From Betaproteobacteria bacterium (GTDB lineage Bacteria; Pseudomonadota; Gammaproteobacteria; Burkholderiales; Casimicrobiaceae), in the NCBI GenBank assembly GCA_013298765.1, contig JAAFJA010000003.1, positions 372,001 to 436,000 on the forward strand: a stretch of 64,000 bases of DNA, given 5' to 3'. The notes beneath the pieces were generated by a model. The model was not told where the DNA came from. It searched no databases and saw nothing but the letters and a program-made list of their open reading frames with translations. Each line of letters starts with the position of its first letter. Positions within the stretch are counted from its first letter, which is position 1. Positions 1 to 9,059 of this stretch are shown in pieces. Both the position numbers and the translations under genes were made by a program.

Positions 1-1196
1 AGATTGACGATTTGACGGTGGAGCTCACCACCTCTGAGCCCGACTCATTCTTGCCGCTCAACCTGACCAATCTCTTCATGGCATCGCCTGCGCATTGGGA
101 CGCAAAGCTGAAGGCCGTTCCCGCAAGCGTGACGGATGCGGCCGAGCGCGCGAAACAAGCCTGGACTGCGTTTGCCGCAGACGCATCGGGTTCCGGCCCA
201 TTCAAGATGGCGCGATTCCAAGCGCGCGAGCGTCTCGAACTCGTTGCCAACAAAGGCTATTGGGATCCGAAACGCACGCCAAGTATTGATCGCGTCGTGC
301 TCCTGCCGATGCCTGAAGCAAACGCGCGCACAGCAGCGCTGCTCTCCGGTCAAGTTGACTGGATTGAGGCACCTGCTCCCGATGCAATGGCGCAGATTCG
401 TAGCCGTGGCTTCACGATCTATTCCAATCCGCAGCCGCACGTTTGGCCGTGGCAGCTTTCATTCGCCGAAGGCTCGCCGTGGCTTGATAAGCGCGTGCGT
501 CAAGCCGCAAACCTCTGCGTCGATCGCGAAGGATTGCGCACACTGCTTGGCGGCATGATGGGAATGCCGAAGGGCACGGTTCCACCCGGACATCCATGGT
601 GGGGCAATCCAAATTTCGATATCAAGTACGACGTTAAAGCCGCTCAAACAATGATGACCGCAGCGGGGCACTCTGCTGCGAAACCGCTGAAGGTAAAGGT
701 ACAAATCTCCGCGTCTGGCTCTGGGCAAATGCAACCACTGCCAATGAACGAGTTTGTGCAACAAAGCCTGAAGCAGTGCTTCTTTGATGTGCAGTTCGAC
801 GTGATTGAATGGAACACGCTCTTCACCAACTGGCGTAAAGGCGCGAAAGATCCTTCCGCCAACGGCGCTCATGCGATTAACGTGAGCTACGCGGCAATGG
901 ATCCTTTCTTTGCGATGGTGCGTTTCACAAGCACCAAGACGTTCCCGCCGGTGTCAAACAACTGGGGCTACTTCGGTAACGCCGAATTTGACAAGCTGAT
1001 CAGCGATGCTCGCAGCGCATTCGAAGATCGCGCACGCGACGCAGCGCTCGCAAAACTGCACGCCCGCATCGTGGAAGAAGCGCCGTTCGTGTGGATCGCA
1101 CACGACGTAGGCCCGCGCGCAATGGCGGCAAAGGTCAAAGGCGTTGTACAGCCGCGCAGCTGGTTCATCGATCTTGCGCCGATGAGCATTCAGTAA
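1..1196 (+). CDS. ABC transporter substrate-binding protein, family 5 (5' end missing)
   Basis: Periplasmic binding protein of the dipeptide/oligopeptide (SBP_bac_5) type. It should capture a small peptide-like or ureide-like solute and hand it to the permeases encoded next. The reading frame is open to the left edge (from base 3), so the N-terminus, signal peptide included, lies outside the window. By comparison with the complete paralogue at 5963-7588, about 155-160 residues are missing. The visible part matches that paralogue through the SPAHW, RERxEL, GQVDWIEAPxPDA and VRQAxNLxVDR segments down to the C-terminal WF. The four transporter genes follow on the same strand after a 151-bp gap that holds a REP-like doublet. 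The substrate cannot be read from sequence. The neighbouring racemase-like and amidase genes suggest hydantoin- or ureide-type compounds, which is inference. Confidence 0.9.
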   Translation, partial: IDDLTVELTTSEPDSFLPLNLTNLFMASPAHWDAKLKAVPASVTDAAERAKQAWTAFAADASGSGPFKMARFQARERLELVANKGYWDPKRTPSIDRVVLLPMPEANARTAALLSGQVDWIEAPAPDAMAQIRSRGFTIYSNPQPHVWPWQLSFAEGSPWLDKRVRQAANLCVDREGLRTLLGGMMGMPKGTVPPGHPWWGNPNFDIKYDVKAAQTMMTAAGHSAAKPLKVKVQISASGSGQMQPLPMNEFVQQSLKQCFFDVQFDVIEWNTLFTNWRKGAKDPSANGAHAINVSYAAMDPFFAMVRFTSTKTFPPVSNNWGYFGNAEFDKLISDARSAFEDRARDAALAKLHARIVEEAPFVWIAHDVGPRAMAAKVKGVVQPRSWFIDLAPMSIQ

Positions 1197-1212
1197 GTCA
1201 GATTGTCACCCG

Positions 1213-1316
1213 TGTAGGCGCGGGCTTGACCGCGCTCGTGGCAAATAGCAGATGCTGCGCTTTAAGCGCTGTTGTGATGCGAAACGCAAACGAGCGACAT
1301 CGAGCCGTCGCCTACA
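1213..1316. repeat. REP-like inverted doublet, GTAGGCGCGGGCTTGACC family
   Basis: A GC-rich imperfect palindrome (TGTAGGCGCGGGCTTGACCG) is followed about 65 bp later by an inverted relative ending in GTCGCCTACA. The same pair recurs at 19195-19273 and, in opposite orientation, at 38451-38523. This is the usual arrangement of bacterial REP doublets. It fills the gap between the binding-protein gene and the permease gene and could act as a transcript-stabilising hairpin. Confidence 0.75.
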
Positions 1317-1347
1317 TATCCGGTGACGCATGAAGTCCTCCGTCTAA

Positions 1348-2301
1348 ATGATCCTCTTCATCCTCCGTCGCATCCTCTACGCCATCCCCATCATGTTTGG
1401 GGTGGCGCTGGTTTGCTTTTCTTTGGTGCACCTTGCGCCCGGTGATCCGTTGGTGTCAGTGTTGCCGCCGGATGCCTCTGCAGAATTGCAAAAGCAATTG
1501 CGTACTCTGTATGGATTTGATCGATCGCTGCCGGAGCAATTTTTCAGCTGGATTCTTCGCGCGGTGACTGGCGACTTGGGCACCTCGATTGCCTCATCGC
1601 GTTCGGTCACAGAAGAAGTGTTCAGGGCGGTAAAAAACACGCTGATTCTGGCGAGTTTCGCCACACTGATTGGGTTCTTCTTCGGATCGCTGTTCGGCTT
1701 TGTTGCGGGGTATTTCCGCGATACCTTCGTTGATAAGCTGGCCTCGTTCATTTCGGTGATGGGCGTCAGCGTCCCGCACTATTGGCTTGGCATGGTGCTC
1801 GTCATCATCTTCGCCGCACAACTGAACTGGTTACCCGCTACTGGCGCGGGGCCTGGCGGTTCCGCCGACTGGGCGTGGGATTGGGCGCACATGCGGCATC
1901 TGGTGTTGCCTGCGATCACCATGTCGGTGATTCCGATGGGCATCATCGCCCGCACGGTGCGCGCACTCGTGGCCGATACGCTCGCGCAGGAATTCATCAT
2001 CGGCTTGCGGGCGATGGGCTTGACCGATTTCGGCGTGTTTCGCCACGTCGTTAAAAACGTTGCACCCACTGCGCTCGCTGTGATGGGCTTGCAGCTCGGC
2101 TATCTGCTCGGCGGCTCGATTCTCATTGAAACGGTGTTCTCGTGGCCCGGTACCGGATTTCTTCTTAATTCCGCGATCTTTCAGCGCGACTTACCGCTGT
2201 TGCAAGGCACGATTCTCGTGCTCGCCATCTTCTTCGTGCTGCTCAATGTGTTGGTGGACATATTGCAATCCACGCTTGATCCGCGCATTACGCGTCAGTA
2301 G
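1348..2301 (+). CDS. ABC transporter permease, DppB/OppB type
   Basis: Inner-membrane permease of a dipeptide/nickel/oligopeptide-type importer. The 317-residue length is typical for the family. The N-terminus reads ILRRILYAIPIMFGVALV, followed by the usual HLAPGDP segment; five further hydrophobic segments follow, with the cytoplasmic coupling loop around residues 205-240 (RTVRALVADTLAQEFI, ARAxGL-like). The C-terminal ILVDxxxxxLDPR motif of DppB-like permeases is present (VLVDILQSTLDPR). It starts at an ATG 9 bp short of a stop-rich gap and is followed after 9 bp by the second permease. The pair should form the heterodimeric membrane channel driven by the two ATPases downstream. Confidence 0.92.
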   Translation: MILFILRRILYAIPIMFGVALVCFSLVHLAPGDPLVSVLPPDASAELQKQLRTLYGFDRSLPEQFFSWILRAVTGDLGTSIASSRSVTEEVFRAVKNTLILASFATLIGFFFGSLFGFVAGYFRDTFVDKLASFISVMGVSVPHYWLGMVLVIIFAAQLNWLPATGAGPGGSADWAWDWAHMRHLVLPAITMSVIPMGIIARTVRALVADTLAQEFIIGLRAMGLTDFGVFRHVVKNVAPTALAVMGLQLGYLLGGSILIETVFSWPGTGFLLNSAIFQRDLPLLQGTILVLAIFFVLLNVLVDILQSTLDPRITRQ

Positions 2302-2310
2302 GCAATAGCG

Positions 2311-3201
2311 ATGAATGCATCTCTCACTATTCCCACAACGAACGTCGCTGCAATCGAGCAATCGCCCGGCTATTGGTCTGGCGTCTTCAAGCGATTCCTC
2401 CGTGATCGCGTTGCAATGTGTGCTGCCGCAGTGGTCCTGCTGCTCGTGCTGCTCGCCTTGTTCGGCGCGTTTGTCACGCCCGTCGATCCGTATCAGTCAT
2501 CGATGTTGAAGCGACTCAAACCGATCGGCACCGAGGGATTTCCGCTCGGCACGGATGAACTCGGGCGCGACATGATGTCGCGCTTGATGGTGGGCGCAAG
2601 ACTTTCGCTATTCATGGGCATCACCCCGGTGCTGTTCGCGTTCCTGATCGGCTCGGTGATCGGCATCATCGCTGGCTACACCGGTGGATGGCTTAACACA
2701 GCCATCATGCGAACAGTGGATGTGTTCTACGCGTTTCCGTCAGTGCTCCTCGCGATTGCGCTATCAGGCGCACTCGGTGCGGGCATCGGCAATGCGCTCA
2801 TTTCACTCACCCTGGTTTTCATTCCGCCGATATGCCGCGTTGCCGAGAGCGTCACCGCACAGGTGCGCTCGCGCGACTACGTAGAAGCCGCGCGCGCATC
2901 CGGTGCAAACGCATTTGCGATCATCAGAACGCACGTGCTGGGCAACGTACTTGGCCCGATCTTTGTTTACGCCACCAGCCTGATCGCGGTATCGATGATT
3001 CTGGCGTCTGGCTTGTCGTTTCTAGGTTTGGGCGTGAAACCGCCAGAGCCTGAATGGGGTTTGATGCTCAATACGCTGCGGACCGCGATTTACACGCAGC
3101 CGTGGATTGCCGCGTTACCCGGCCTAATGATTTTCATTACTTCGATTTCGTTCAACATGCTCTCCGATGGATTGCGCTCTGCGATGGATGTGAAGCAATG
3201 A
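2311..3201 (+). CDS. ABC transporter permease, DppC/OppC type
   Basis: Second inner-membrane permease of the same importer, 296 residues. The N-terminal helix is preceded by a cytoplasmic tail, as in DppC. The characteristic HPLGTDELGRD-like motif appears as FPLGTDELGRDMMSRLMVGA (about residues 76-95). The coupling loop contains RSRDYVEAARASGAN, the EAA motif that docks on the ATPase. The stop codon overlaps the start of the next ATPase gene (ATGA at 3198-3201), so translation of the two is likely coupled. It is an unbroken member of the five-gene transport operon. Confidence 0.93.
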   Translation: MNASLTIPTTNVAAIEQSPGYWSGVFKRFLRDRVAMCAAAVVLLLVLLALFGAFVTPVDPYQSSMLKRLKPIGTEGFPLGTDELGRDMMSRLMVGARLSLFMGITPVLFAFLIGSVIGIIAGYTGGWLNTAIMRTVDVFYAFPSVLLAIALSGALGAGIGNALISLTLVFIPPICRVAESVTAQVRSRDYVEAARASGANAFAIIRTHVLGNVLGPIFVYATSLIAVSMILASGLSFLGLGVKPPEPEWGLMLNTLRTAIYTQPWIAALPGLMIFITSISFNMLSDGLRSAMDVKQ

Positions 3202-4217
3202 GCGCGGCCACACCTCTACTTGACGTGCGCGGACTCACCAAGCACTTCCCGCTCAAAGCTTCGCCCGGTAACAAGTCGGGCGTTGTGCGCGCGGTAGACG
3301 ATGTGAATTTCTCCGTGATGCGCGGCGAAACGCTTGGCATCGTTGGCGAATCGGGTTGCGGCAAATCCACAACCGCACGCCTGCTGATGCATCTCATCAA
3401 CCCAACCGCCGGCGAGGTGATCTTCGAAGGCAAAGTGGTTGGCTCGCGCGATTTGCCAATGAAGGAATTTCATCGGCAAGTGCAGATGGTGTTTCAAGAT
3501 AGTTACTCGTCGCTCAATCCGCGCTTGACCGTTGAAGCCTCGATCGCATTCGGGCCGCAAGTGCATGGCGTGAGCGAGAAGGATGCGGTGAAGCGCGCTC
3601 GCGATCTGCTCTCGCGCGTTGGCTTAGAACCAGCCCGCTTTGCCGGGCGCTACCCGCATGAACTCTCCGGCGGTCAACGCCAGCGCGTCAACATCGCTCG
3701 CGCGCTCGCACTTGAGCCGCGCGTCGTCATCCTCGATGAAGCAGTTTCAGCGCTCGACAAATCAGTCGAAGCACAAGTGCTCAACTTGCTTCTCGATTTG
3801 AAACAAGCCTTCAACCTGACCTACCTATTCATCAGCCACGACTTGAATGTCGTGCGATACATCTCTGATCGGGTGATGGTGATGTATTTGGGCCAGGTCG
3901 TGGAAATGGCTTCTACCGATGCGATTTTCGCGAGCGCGAAGCATCCGTATGCCGATGCACTGCTCTCGTCCATGCCTTCCATGGACCCAGATCAACGCAC
4001 GGAAGCACCGCCGATTTCAGGTGATCCGCCCAACCCGATCAACCCGCCTTCAGGCTGCCGCTTCCACACCCGCTGCACGTTCGCGGAAAGCGTGTGTAGC
4101 TCGCGCGCGCCGCAACTCACATCGATCGACGACACGCATCGCGTCGCCTGCCTGATGTATGAGGCCAATGTTGCGCATCCGCGCTCACGCGTTAACGTGC
4201 TCAAGGTGGCCGCATGA
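3198..4217 (+). CDS. ABC transporter ATP-binding protein, DppF/OppF type
   Basis: Cytoplasmic ATPase of the importer, 339 residues from the ATG that overlaps the upstream stop codon. The longer in-frame extension back to 3054 lies inside the permease gene and is rejected. Walker A is GESGCGKST, the Q-loop is in MVFQDSYSSLNP (the FQDxxxSLNP form typical of OppF/DppF), the signature is LSGGQRQR, Walker B is VVILDEAVSALD and the switch histidine is in FISHDL. The C-terminal oligopeptide-transporter domain is present, with PPSGCRFHTRC, which in this family often carries a 4Fe-4S-like cysteine cluster. It overlaps the next ATPase gene by 4 bp. Confidence 0.94.
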   Translation: MSAATPLLDVRGLTKHFPLKASPGNKSGVVRAVDDVNFSVMRGETLGIVGESGCGKSTTARLLMHLINPTAGEVIFEGKVVGSRDLPMKEFHRQVQMVFQDSYSSLNPRLTVEASIAFGPQVHGVSEKDAVKRARDLLSRVGLEPARFAGRYPHELSGGQRQRVNIARALALEPRVVILDEAVSALDKSVEAQVLNLLLDLKQAFNLTYLFISHDLNVVRYISDRVMVMYLGQVVEMASTDAIFASAKHPYADALLSSMPSMDPDQRTEAPPISGDPPNPINPPSGCRFHTRCTFAESVCSSRAPQLTSIDDTHRVACLMYEANVAHPRSRVNVLKVAA

Positions 4218-5221
4218 GCCAAGACGCAATCATCGAAATCAAAGACCTTGAAGTCGTCTTCGGCAGCGGAAGCGCCGCCGTTCGCGCAGTCAATGGCGTG
4301 AGTCTGTGCGTCGAGCGCGGGCAAACCGTTGCGCTCATCGGCGAATCTGGCTCCGGCAAGAGCGTCACGTTACGTTCGTTATTGCGGTTGCATGCGCCGA
4401 AGAGAACGTCGATCAAAGGAAGCATTCGCGTTGCCGGGCACGATGTCCTCTCCCTTTCATCGTCAGCGCTTTCCGATTTTCGCGGCGAAGTGTGTTCGAT
4501 GATTTTCCAGGAGCCACTGCTGGCGCTTGATCCCGTGTACAGCGTTGGCGATCAGATCATTGAATCGATCCAGCGCCACAAAGGCTGCTCGCGCGCTGAG
4601 GCAAACAAGAAAGCGCTCGCGCTGTTCGAACGGGTAAAGATTCCAAGCCCTGAGCGTCGGCTCGCGGCGTATCCGCATGAAATGTCGGGCGGCATGCGCC
4701 AACGCGCCATGATCGCTCTGGCGCTGGCTTGCGATCCGCAGGTGTTGTTGGCTGATGAGCCAACCACTGCGCTGGACGCTACGGTGCAAATCCAAATCCT
4801 CCTCTTGCTGCGTGAGCTTCAAAAAACGCTCGGTCTTTCCATCGTGTTCGTAACACATGACATCGGCGCGGCCGTCGAAGTCGCTGACCGAATCGCGGTG
4901 ATGTACGCGGGGCAAATCGTCGAAGAGGGCGATGTGCGCACGATCATGCGCGCCCCGCGTCATCCGTACACAAAGGCGCTCTTGCAGAGCCGCGCGCACG
5001 GCAGTCTTGATCGTGGTCAGCGGCTCGCAACGATTCCGGGCGCGCCTCCCGATCTCGCGAAATTGCCGCCCGGTTGCGCGTTCGCGCCACGTTGCGCGTA
5101 CGCACAAGACGCTTGCCGCGAAGGCACGATTGCACTGGTTTCTCTTGGCGAATCCCACGGCGCGCGCTGCCGCCGCACCGACGTGACTCACCTGCCACAC
5201 ACCGAAAGCGTTGAGGCGTAA
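4214..5221 (+). CDS. ABC transporter ATP-binding protein, DppD/OppD type
   Basis: Second ATPase of the importer, 335 residues. Walker A is GESGSGKSV, the Q-loop is in SMIFQEPLLALDP (the FQEPxxALDP form of OppD/DppD), the signature is MSGGMRQR, Walker B is VLLADEPTTALD and the switch histidine is in FVTHDIG. The C-terminal segment has the PPGCAFAPRC motif of the oligopeptide-transporter domain. Together with the DppF-type neighbour it makes the usual ATPase heterodimer. It is followed after 3 bp by the racemase-family gene, which puts that enzyme in the same transcription unit. Confidence 0.94.
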   Translation: MSQDAIIEIKDLEVVFGSGSAAVRAVNGVSLCVERGQTVALIGESGSGKSVTLRSLLRLHAPKRTSIKGSIRVAGHDVLSLSSSALSDFRGEVCSMIFQEPLLALDPVYSVGDQIIESIQRHKGCSRAEANKKALALFERVKIPSPERRLAAYPHEMSGGMRQRAMIALALACDPQVLLADEPTTALDATVQIQILLLLRELQKTLGLSIVFVTHDIGAAVEVADRIAVMYAGQIVEEGDVRTIMRAPRHPYTKALLQSRAHGSLDRGQRLATIPGAPPDLAKLPPGCAFAPRCAYAQDACREGTIALVSLGESHGARCRRTDVTHLPHTESVEA

Positions 5222-5224
5222 TCG

Positions 5225-5932
5225 ATGTCACGGCTTCTCATCGTCAATCCGAACACCTCCGATTCGGTCACTACAGCGCTCGCGGCACGCGCACGCGCGC
5301 TTGCTCCCGAAGGCGTGAGCGAAGACGATACAGTGGCAGTCACCGCCTCATTCGGCGCGCCCTACATCGTCGATGAAACATCGGTGGCAGTCGCTTCGCA
5401 CGCGTTGCTTGCCGCGCTTGCAGAGCACACAGAAAAGGCTCGCCCAAGCGCAGTGCTCGTTGGCTGCTTTGGCGACCCCGGTTTGCTAGCCGCCCGTGAA
5501 CGATGCAATGTGCCGGTACTTGGGCTAGCGGATGCTGCCATGCAAGAAGCATCTTCGTTGGGGCCGTTTTCTATCGTCACTGGCGGGCTTGCTTGGCCGC
5601 CCATGCTGCGCCGACTTGCTGCGTCGCTCGGCTGGCAGGATTGCCTGGTCGATGTCGTTGCGGTTGAGAAAAACGGCGGCGAACTGGCGGCCGATCCAAT
5701 CGCTGCGCGCGAACTGCTCAAGCGCGCCTGCGAACAAGCGCTGCAATCGGGCAAAGCGCGATCCATCATCGTCGGTGGCGCAGCGCTTGCGGGCTTTGCC
5801 GAAGCGCTACGAGCGGATGTGCCCGTGCCGTTGATTGACAGCGTCGATAGCGGCATTCGCGCAGCGTGGCGCGCCGCATCGTCGCAAAAACCTGGCCGCT
5901 TCGATGCCCCCGAATGGTTCACCCCGCGTTGA
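5225..5932 (+). CDS. Asp/Glu/hydantoin racemase family protein with one catalytic cysteine replaced
   Basis: Cytosolic enzyme of 235 residues with the family start LLIVNPNTS and the first active-site segment VGCFGDPGL, which contains Cys81. Hydantoin and allantoin racemases of this family use two cysteines. The second is expected in a GCAG-type segment, but here residues 183-186 read VGGA, with Gly185 in that place. A two-base racemase mechanism would therefore be broken. A one-cysteine chemistry such as a decarboxylase-like or isomerase-like reaction is possible; arylmalonate decarboxylase also keeps only one cysteine, though the other one. Its position inside an importer operon and beside ureide genes suggests action on imported allantoin- or hydantoin-like compounds. 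That is inference. Confidence 0.82.
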   Translation: MSRLLIVNPNTSDSVTTALAARARALAPEGVSEDDTVAVTASFGAPYIVDETSVAVASHALLAALAEHTEKARPSAVLVGCFGDPGLLAARERCNVPVLGLADAAMQEASSLGPFSIVTGGLAWPPMLRRLAASLGWQDCLVDVVAVEKNGGELAADPIAARELLKRACEQALQSGKARSIIVGGAALAGFAEALRADVPVPLIDSVDSGIRAAWRAASSQKPGRFDAPEWFTPR

Positions 5933-5962
5933 GTTCGTCGTTCTTTTTTTGAGGTAAACACT

Positions 5963-7588
5963 ATGTTGAAAATCACTCATTCCTTATCCCGATGGGTATC
6001 GCACACATTCACGGCAGCAGCACTTCTGGTAACCGGAATCGCCACATCAGTGCATGCGCAAGAACAAGTGCTGCGCATTGGGATGACGGCATCCGACATA
6101 CCGCTCACCACCGGTCAAGCTGACCAAGGCGGCGAAGGCCAGCGCTTCATGGCGAACACCGTGTATGACCAACTCGTGATGTGGGATCTGTCAAGCGCTG
6201 ATAAGCCATCAACGCTTGCGCCAGGCCTTGCCCTTTCATGGAGCGCAGACGCTGCAGATCGCAAGCGCTGGACATTCAAGATTCGCCCCGGCGTGAAATT
6301 TCATGATGGCTCTACCTTCGATGCCGCTGCTGCCGTGTGGAATTTCGAAAAGCTCTTGAACGATAAGTCGCCGCAGTTCGACGCGAAGCAAGCAGGCCAA
6401 GGCCGCACACGTATCCCATCCATCGCAAGCTATCGCGCCATTGATCCGATGACGCTTGAGATCGTCACCAAAGAACCCGATGCGTTCTTGCCGTTTCAGC
6501 TCGCCTGGATTGCAATGTCATCGCCCGCGCATTGGGAAAAAATGGGTAAAGACTGGGTGAACTATGCGAAAACGCCCTCCGGTACAGGCCCGTGGAAACT
6601 CGTTTCGTGGACCCCGCGCGAGCGCGCCGAACTCGTCCCGAATGCAAATTACTGGGACAAAGCGCGCATCCCGAAGCTGAACAAGCTGATCTTGGTGCCG
6701 CTGCCAGAAGCGAGTGCGCGTATCGCCGCACTCCGCTCTGGTCAAGTTGATTGGATTGAAGCGCCGCCGCCCGATGCAGTTGCAAGTTTGCGCAGTGCCG
6801 GTTTTCAAATCGTCACCAATGCCTACCCGCACAACTGGGTGTGGCATTTATCGATGCTCGAAGGCTCACCCTTCCGTGACCCGAAAGTGCGCCAGGCGCT
6901 TAATCTTGCCGTTGATCGCGATGGGTTGAACAAATTCTTGGGCGGTCTTTCGATTCCCGCAAAAGGCTTCATGCCGCCGGGCCACGAATGGTTCGGCAAA
7001 CCCAATGAACTCACATTCGATCCCGCCGCCGCGCGCCGCCTGCTGGCAGAGGCTGGCTACACCAGTGCAAAGCCGCTCGTCATCAAAGTAGTCGTCCCTT
7101 CATCCGGCTCCGGCATGATGCAGCCGATTCCGATGAATGAATTTCTGCAGCAGAATTTGCGAGATGTCGGCGTTCGCGTCGATATCGAAGTGATGGAATG
7201 GAATGCGCTCGTTGCCGCATGGCGCGCAGGTGTGAAAGATCCCGCTAACCGCGGCGCTATCGCGATGAACTACTCGTACTTCATTCAAGATCCGTTCACA
7301 GCGTTCGTTCGTCATGCGCAATCCGATCTCGTCGCGCCGCGCGGCACCAATTGGGGCTACTACGGCGAAAAAGACATGGATGCCCTTCTTGCCGCTGCGC
7401 GCACGAGCTTCGATCCCGCCGCCCAGCGCACAGCCCTTCAGCGCATCCATGAAAAGTTCGTCAACGAACGGCTCTTCCTCATGGTCACGCACGACGTGAA
7501 CGCCCGCGCCATGAGCCCGCGCGTGAAAGGCTTCGTGCAAGCGCAAAACTGGTTCCAGAATTTCTCGCCGATTACGGTGACGCGGTAG
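5963..7588 (+). CDS. ABC transporter substrate-binding protein, family 5
   Basis: Complete periplasmic binding protein of 541 residues. A Sec signal peptide covers about residues 1-32 (hydrophobic run LLVTGIATSVHA, then AQEQ). The gene is preceded by a GAGGT ribosome-binding site at 5951-5955. The SBP_bac_5 body includes the N-terminal VYDQLVMWD and KPGVKFHDGS-type segments (here IRPGVKFHDGS) and a C-terminal WFQNF. It is clearly paralogous to the truncated binding protein at the left edge, so this operon has two binding proteins for one permease set. The duplicate may widen the substrate range. It is the last gene of the transporter block. Confidence 0.93.
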   Translation: MLKITHSLSRWVSHTFTAAALLVTGIATSVHAQEQVLRIGMTASDIPLTTGQADQGGEGQRFMANTVYDQLVMWDLSSADKPSTLAPGLALSWSADAADRKRWTFKIRPGVKFHDGSTFDAAAAVWNFEKLLNDKSPQFDAKQAGQGRTRIPSIASYRAIDPMTLEIVTKEPDAFLPFQLAWIAMSSPAHWEKMGKDWVNYAKTPSGTGPWKLVSWTPRERAELVPNANYWDKARIPKLNKLILVPLPEASARIAALRSGQVDWIEAPPPDAVASLRSAGFQIVTNAYPHNWVWHLSMLEGSPFRDPKVRQALNLAVDRDGLNKFLGGLSIPAKGFMPPGHEWFGKPNELTFDPAAARRLLAEAGYTSAKPLVIKVVVPSSGSGMMQPIPMNEFLQQNLRDVGVRVDIEVMEWNALVAAWRAGVKDPANRGAIAMNYSYFIQDPFTAFVRHAQSDLVAPRGTNWGYYGEKDMDALLAAARTSFDPAAQRTALQRIHEKFVNERLFLMVTHDVNARAMSPRVKGFVQAQNWFQNFSPITVTR

Positions 7589-7597
7589 TGTCCCGAT

Positions 7598-7784
7598 CCC
7601 CTCCCCTTCAAGGGGAGGGCTAGGGTGGGGATGGGTTTCGGATCGCAAACGATCCGCCGTCAGAACGGATCGCGCAAACTTGCGCGAACGCGGTCTACAA
7701 GACGGCGAAGGGGGATGGGGTTCTCGTCCTGTTTATCAACCGAACCCCATCCCCACCCCAACCCTCCCCTTGAAGGGGAGGGGG
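7598..7784. repeat. Pair of CCCTCCCCTTCAAGGGGAGGG-type repeats in inverted orientation
   Basis: Two copies of a G/C-run palindrome face each other. The left copy (7598-7634) reads CCCTCCCCTTCAAGGGGAGG then CTAGGGTGGGGATGGG; the right copy (7745-7784) is close to its reverse complement. A weaker relative lies at 7796-7812. Other copies are at 17826-17863 and, within a gene, at 34890-34928. The 272-bp gap between the binding-protein gene and the amidase gene contains nothing else that I recognise apart from small GATCC-type hairpins at about 7640-7675. Confidence 0.8.
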
Positions 7785-7860
7785 CCAAAACTCCGCTCCC
7801 CCCTTGAAGCGGGACGAACCCCGCACTCGGTTGCGCAACAGCTCTCATAATCGCTAGCAA

Positions 7861-9042
7861 ATGCTCCTCCCCGCCGACCCCGCCAACGCCTTCGTCCCCT
7901 ACCCCGCAGCGCCTGTCGCGAATGGGGAAAGCGGCCCTCTCTCCGGCCTAACCTTCGCGGCGAAGGATTTGTTCGACGTTACGGGCTACCCCACAGGCGG
8001 CGGCAACCCGCTGATGCTCGCCAAATCCGGCATCAAAACGAAAAACGCCGTCACCGTACAAAAGCTCTTGGACGCAGGCGCGCGCTTCGTCGGCAAAACG
8101 CACACTGACGAGCTCGCGTTTTCGATGAACGGCAAGAACGCGCATTTCGGCACACCCGTCAACGGCGGCGCACCGGATCGCATTCCCGGCGGCTCATCCA
8201 GCGGCTCCGCCTCCGCAGCATCAAACAAGCTCTGCGATTTCGCGCTTGGCACCGATACCGGCGGCTCCGTTCGCGCGCCCGCGAACCACTGCGGCCTGTT
8301 CGGCATTCGCCCCACGCACGGGCGCATCTCGCTCGCAGGCGCGCTCGATCTCGCCCCAAGCTACGACACCTGTGGCTTCTTCGCCCGCGACGCGGCAACC
8401 TTCGCCCGCGTCGCCGACGTATTGCTCGGCGCGGACGCGTCGCCTCTACCCGAAAAAGTTCGTCTACTCTGGCCCACCGACGTGTGGGCTATGCTCGACC
8501 AGCCAGTGCAGGGAGCCCTCACGCCCGCGAGCGAAAAAATTCAAAACGCATTGGGCCGCGCAACGCATTGCACCGTCGCGCCGGAGAGCTTCGATGCGAT
8601 GTACTGGAATTTCCGCTACGTCCAAGGCTATGAATCCTGGCAAACCGACGGCGCATTCATCACGCAACACGCAGTGCCCTTAGGCCCCGGCGTCGCCGAA
8701 CGATTTGCGTGGTCAAAAACGGTCACGCGCGAACAACACGATAACGCCTGGGCATTCCGCCGCCGCTTCACCGCGCATCTCGAACAACTGCTCGGCAACG
8801 ACGGCGTACTCCTCATGCCCACCATGCCCGACATCGCGCCCCTACTCACCGCCGAAGAATCCGAACTACAGCGCTACCGCGACGCCGCGATTCAAATGCT
8901 CTGCATCGCAGGCTTGAGCGGGTTCCCGCAAATCAGTTTGCCGATGGCGTCAAGGCTCGGTGCGCCGCTGGGAATCTCTTTGCTGGGTCCAGCGGGGTGC
9001 GATCGTGCACTGGTGTCGATAGCGGAACGAGTGATTCGCTAA
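7861..9042 (+). CDS. Amidase signature family hydrolase
   Basis: Amide hydrolase of the amidase-signature family, 393 residues, at the short end of that family. The catalytic Lys is in FAAKDLFDV (about residue 33). The Ser-cisSer-Lys triad motif appears as PGGSSSGSASA (about 104-114), with the nucleophilic serine in DTGGSVRAPA (about 131-140). The GLFGIRPTHGRIS segment is intact. Substrate choice in this family cannot be read reliably from motifs. The surroundings (hydantoin-racemase family, allantoate hydrolase, uraD/uraH/puuD) make a ureide-type amide such as allophanate a reasonable guess. A decayed second copy of the 3' end lies at 9920-10928. The stop is only 17 bp from the convergent toxin gene. 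Confidence 0.9.
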   Translation: MLLPADPANAFVPYPAAPVANGESGPLSGLTFAAKDLFDVTGYPTGGGNPLMLAKSGIKTKNAVTVQKLLDAGARFVGKTHTDELAFSMNGKNAHFGTPVNGGAPDRIPGGSSSGSASAASNKLCDFALGTDTGGSVRAPANHCGLFGIRPTHGRISLAGALDLAPSYDTCGFFARDAATFARVADVLLGADASPLPEKVRLLWPTDVWAMLDQPVQGALTPASEKIQNALGRATHCTVAPESFDAMYWNFRYVQGYESWQTDGAFITQHAVPLGPGVAERFAWSKTVTREQHDNAWAFRRRFTAHLEQLLGNDGVLLMPTMPDIAPLLTAEESELQRYRDAAIQMLCIAGLSGFPQISLPMASRLGAPLGISLLGPAGCDRALVSIAERVIR

Positions 9043-9059
9043 AGAACCCGCCAGCGCAG

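Noticed and set aside
4463-5200. Long minus-strand frame (245 codons) opposite the DppD-type ATPase
   Set aside because: It is a shadow of the GC-rich third codon positions of the real gene; no family motif and no ribosome-binding site.
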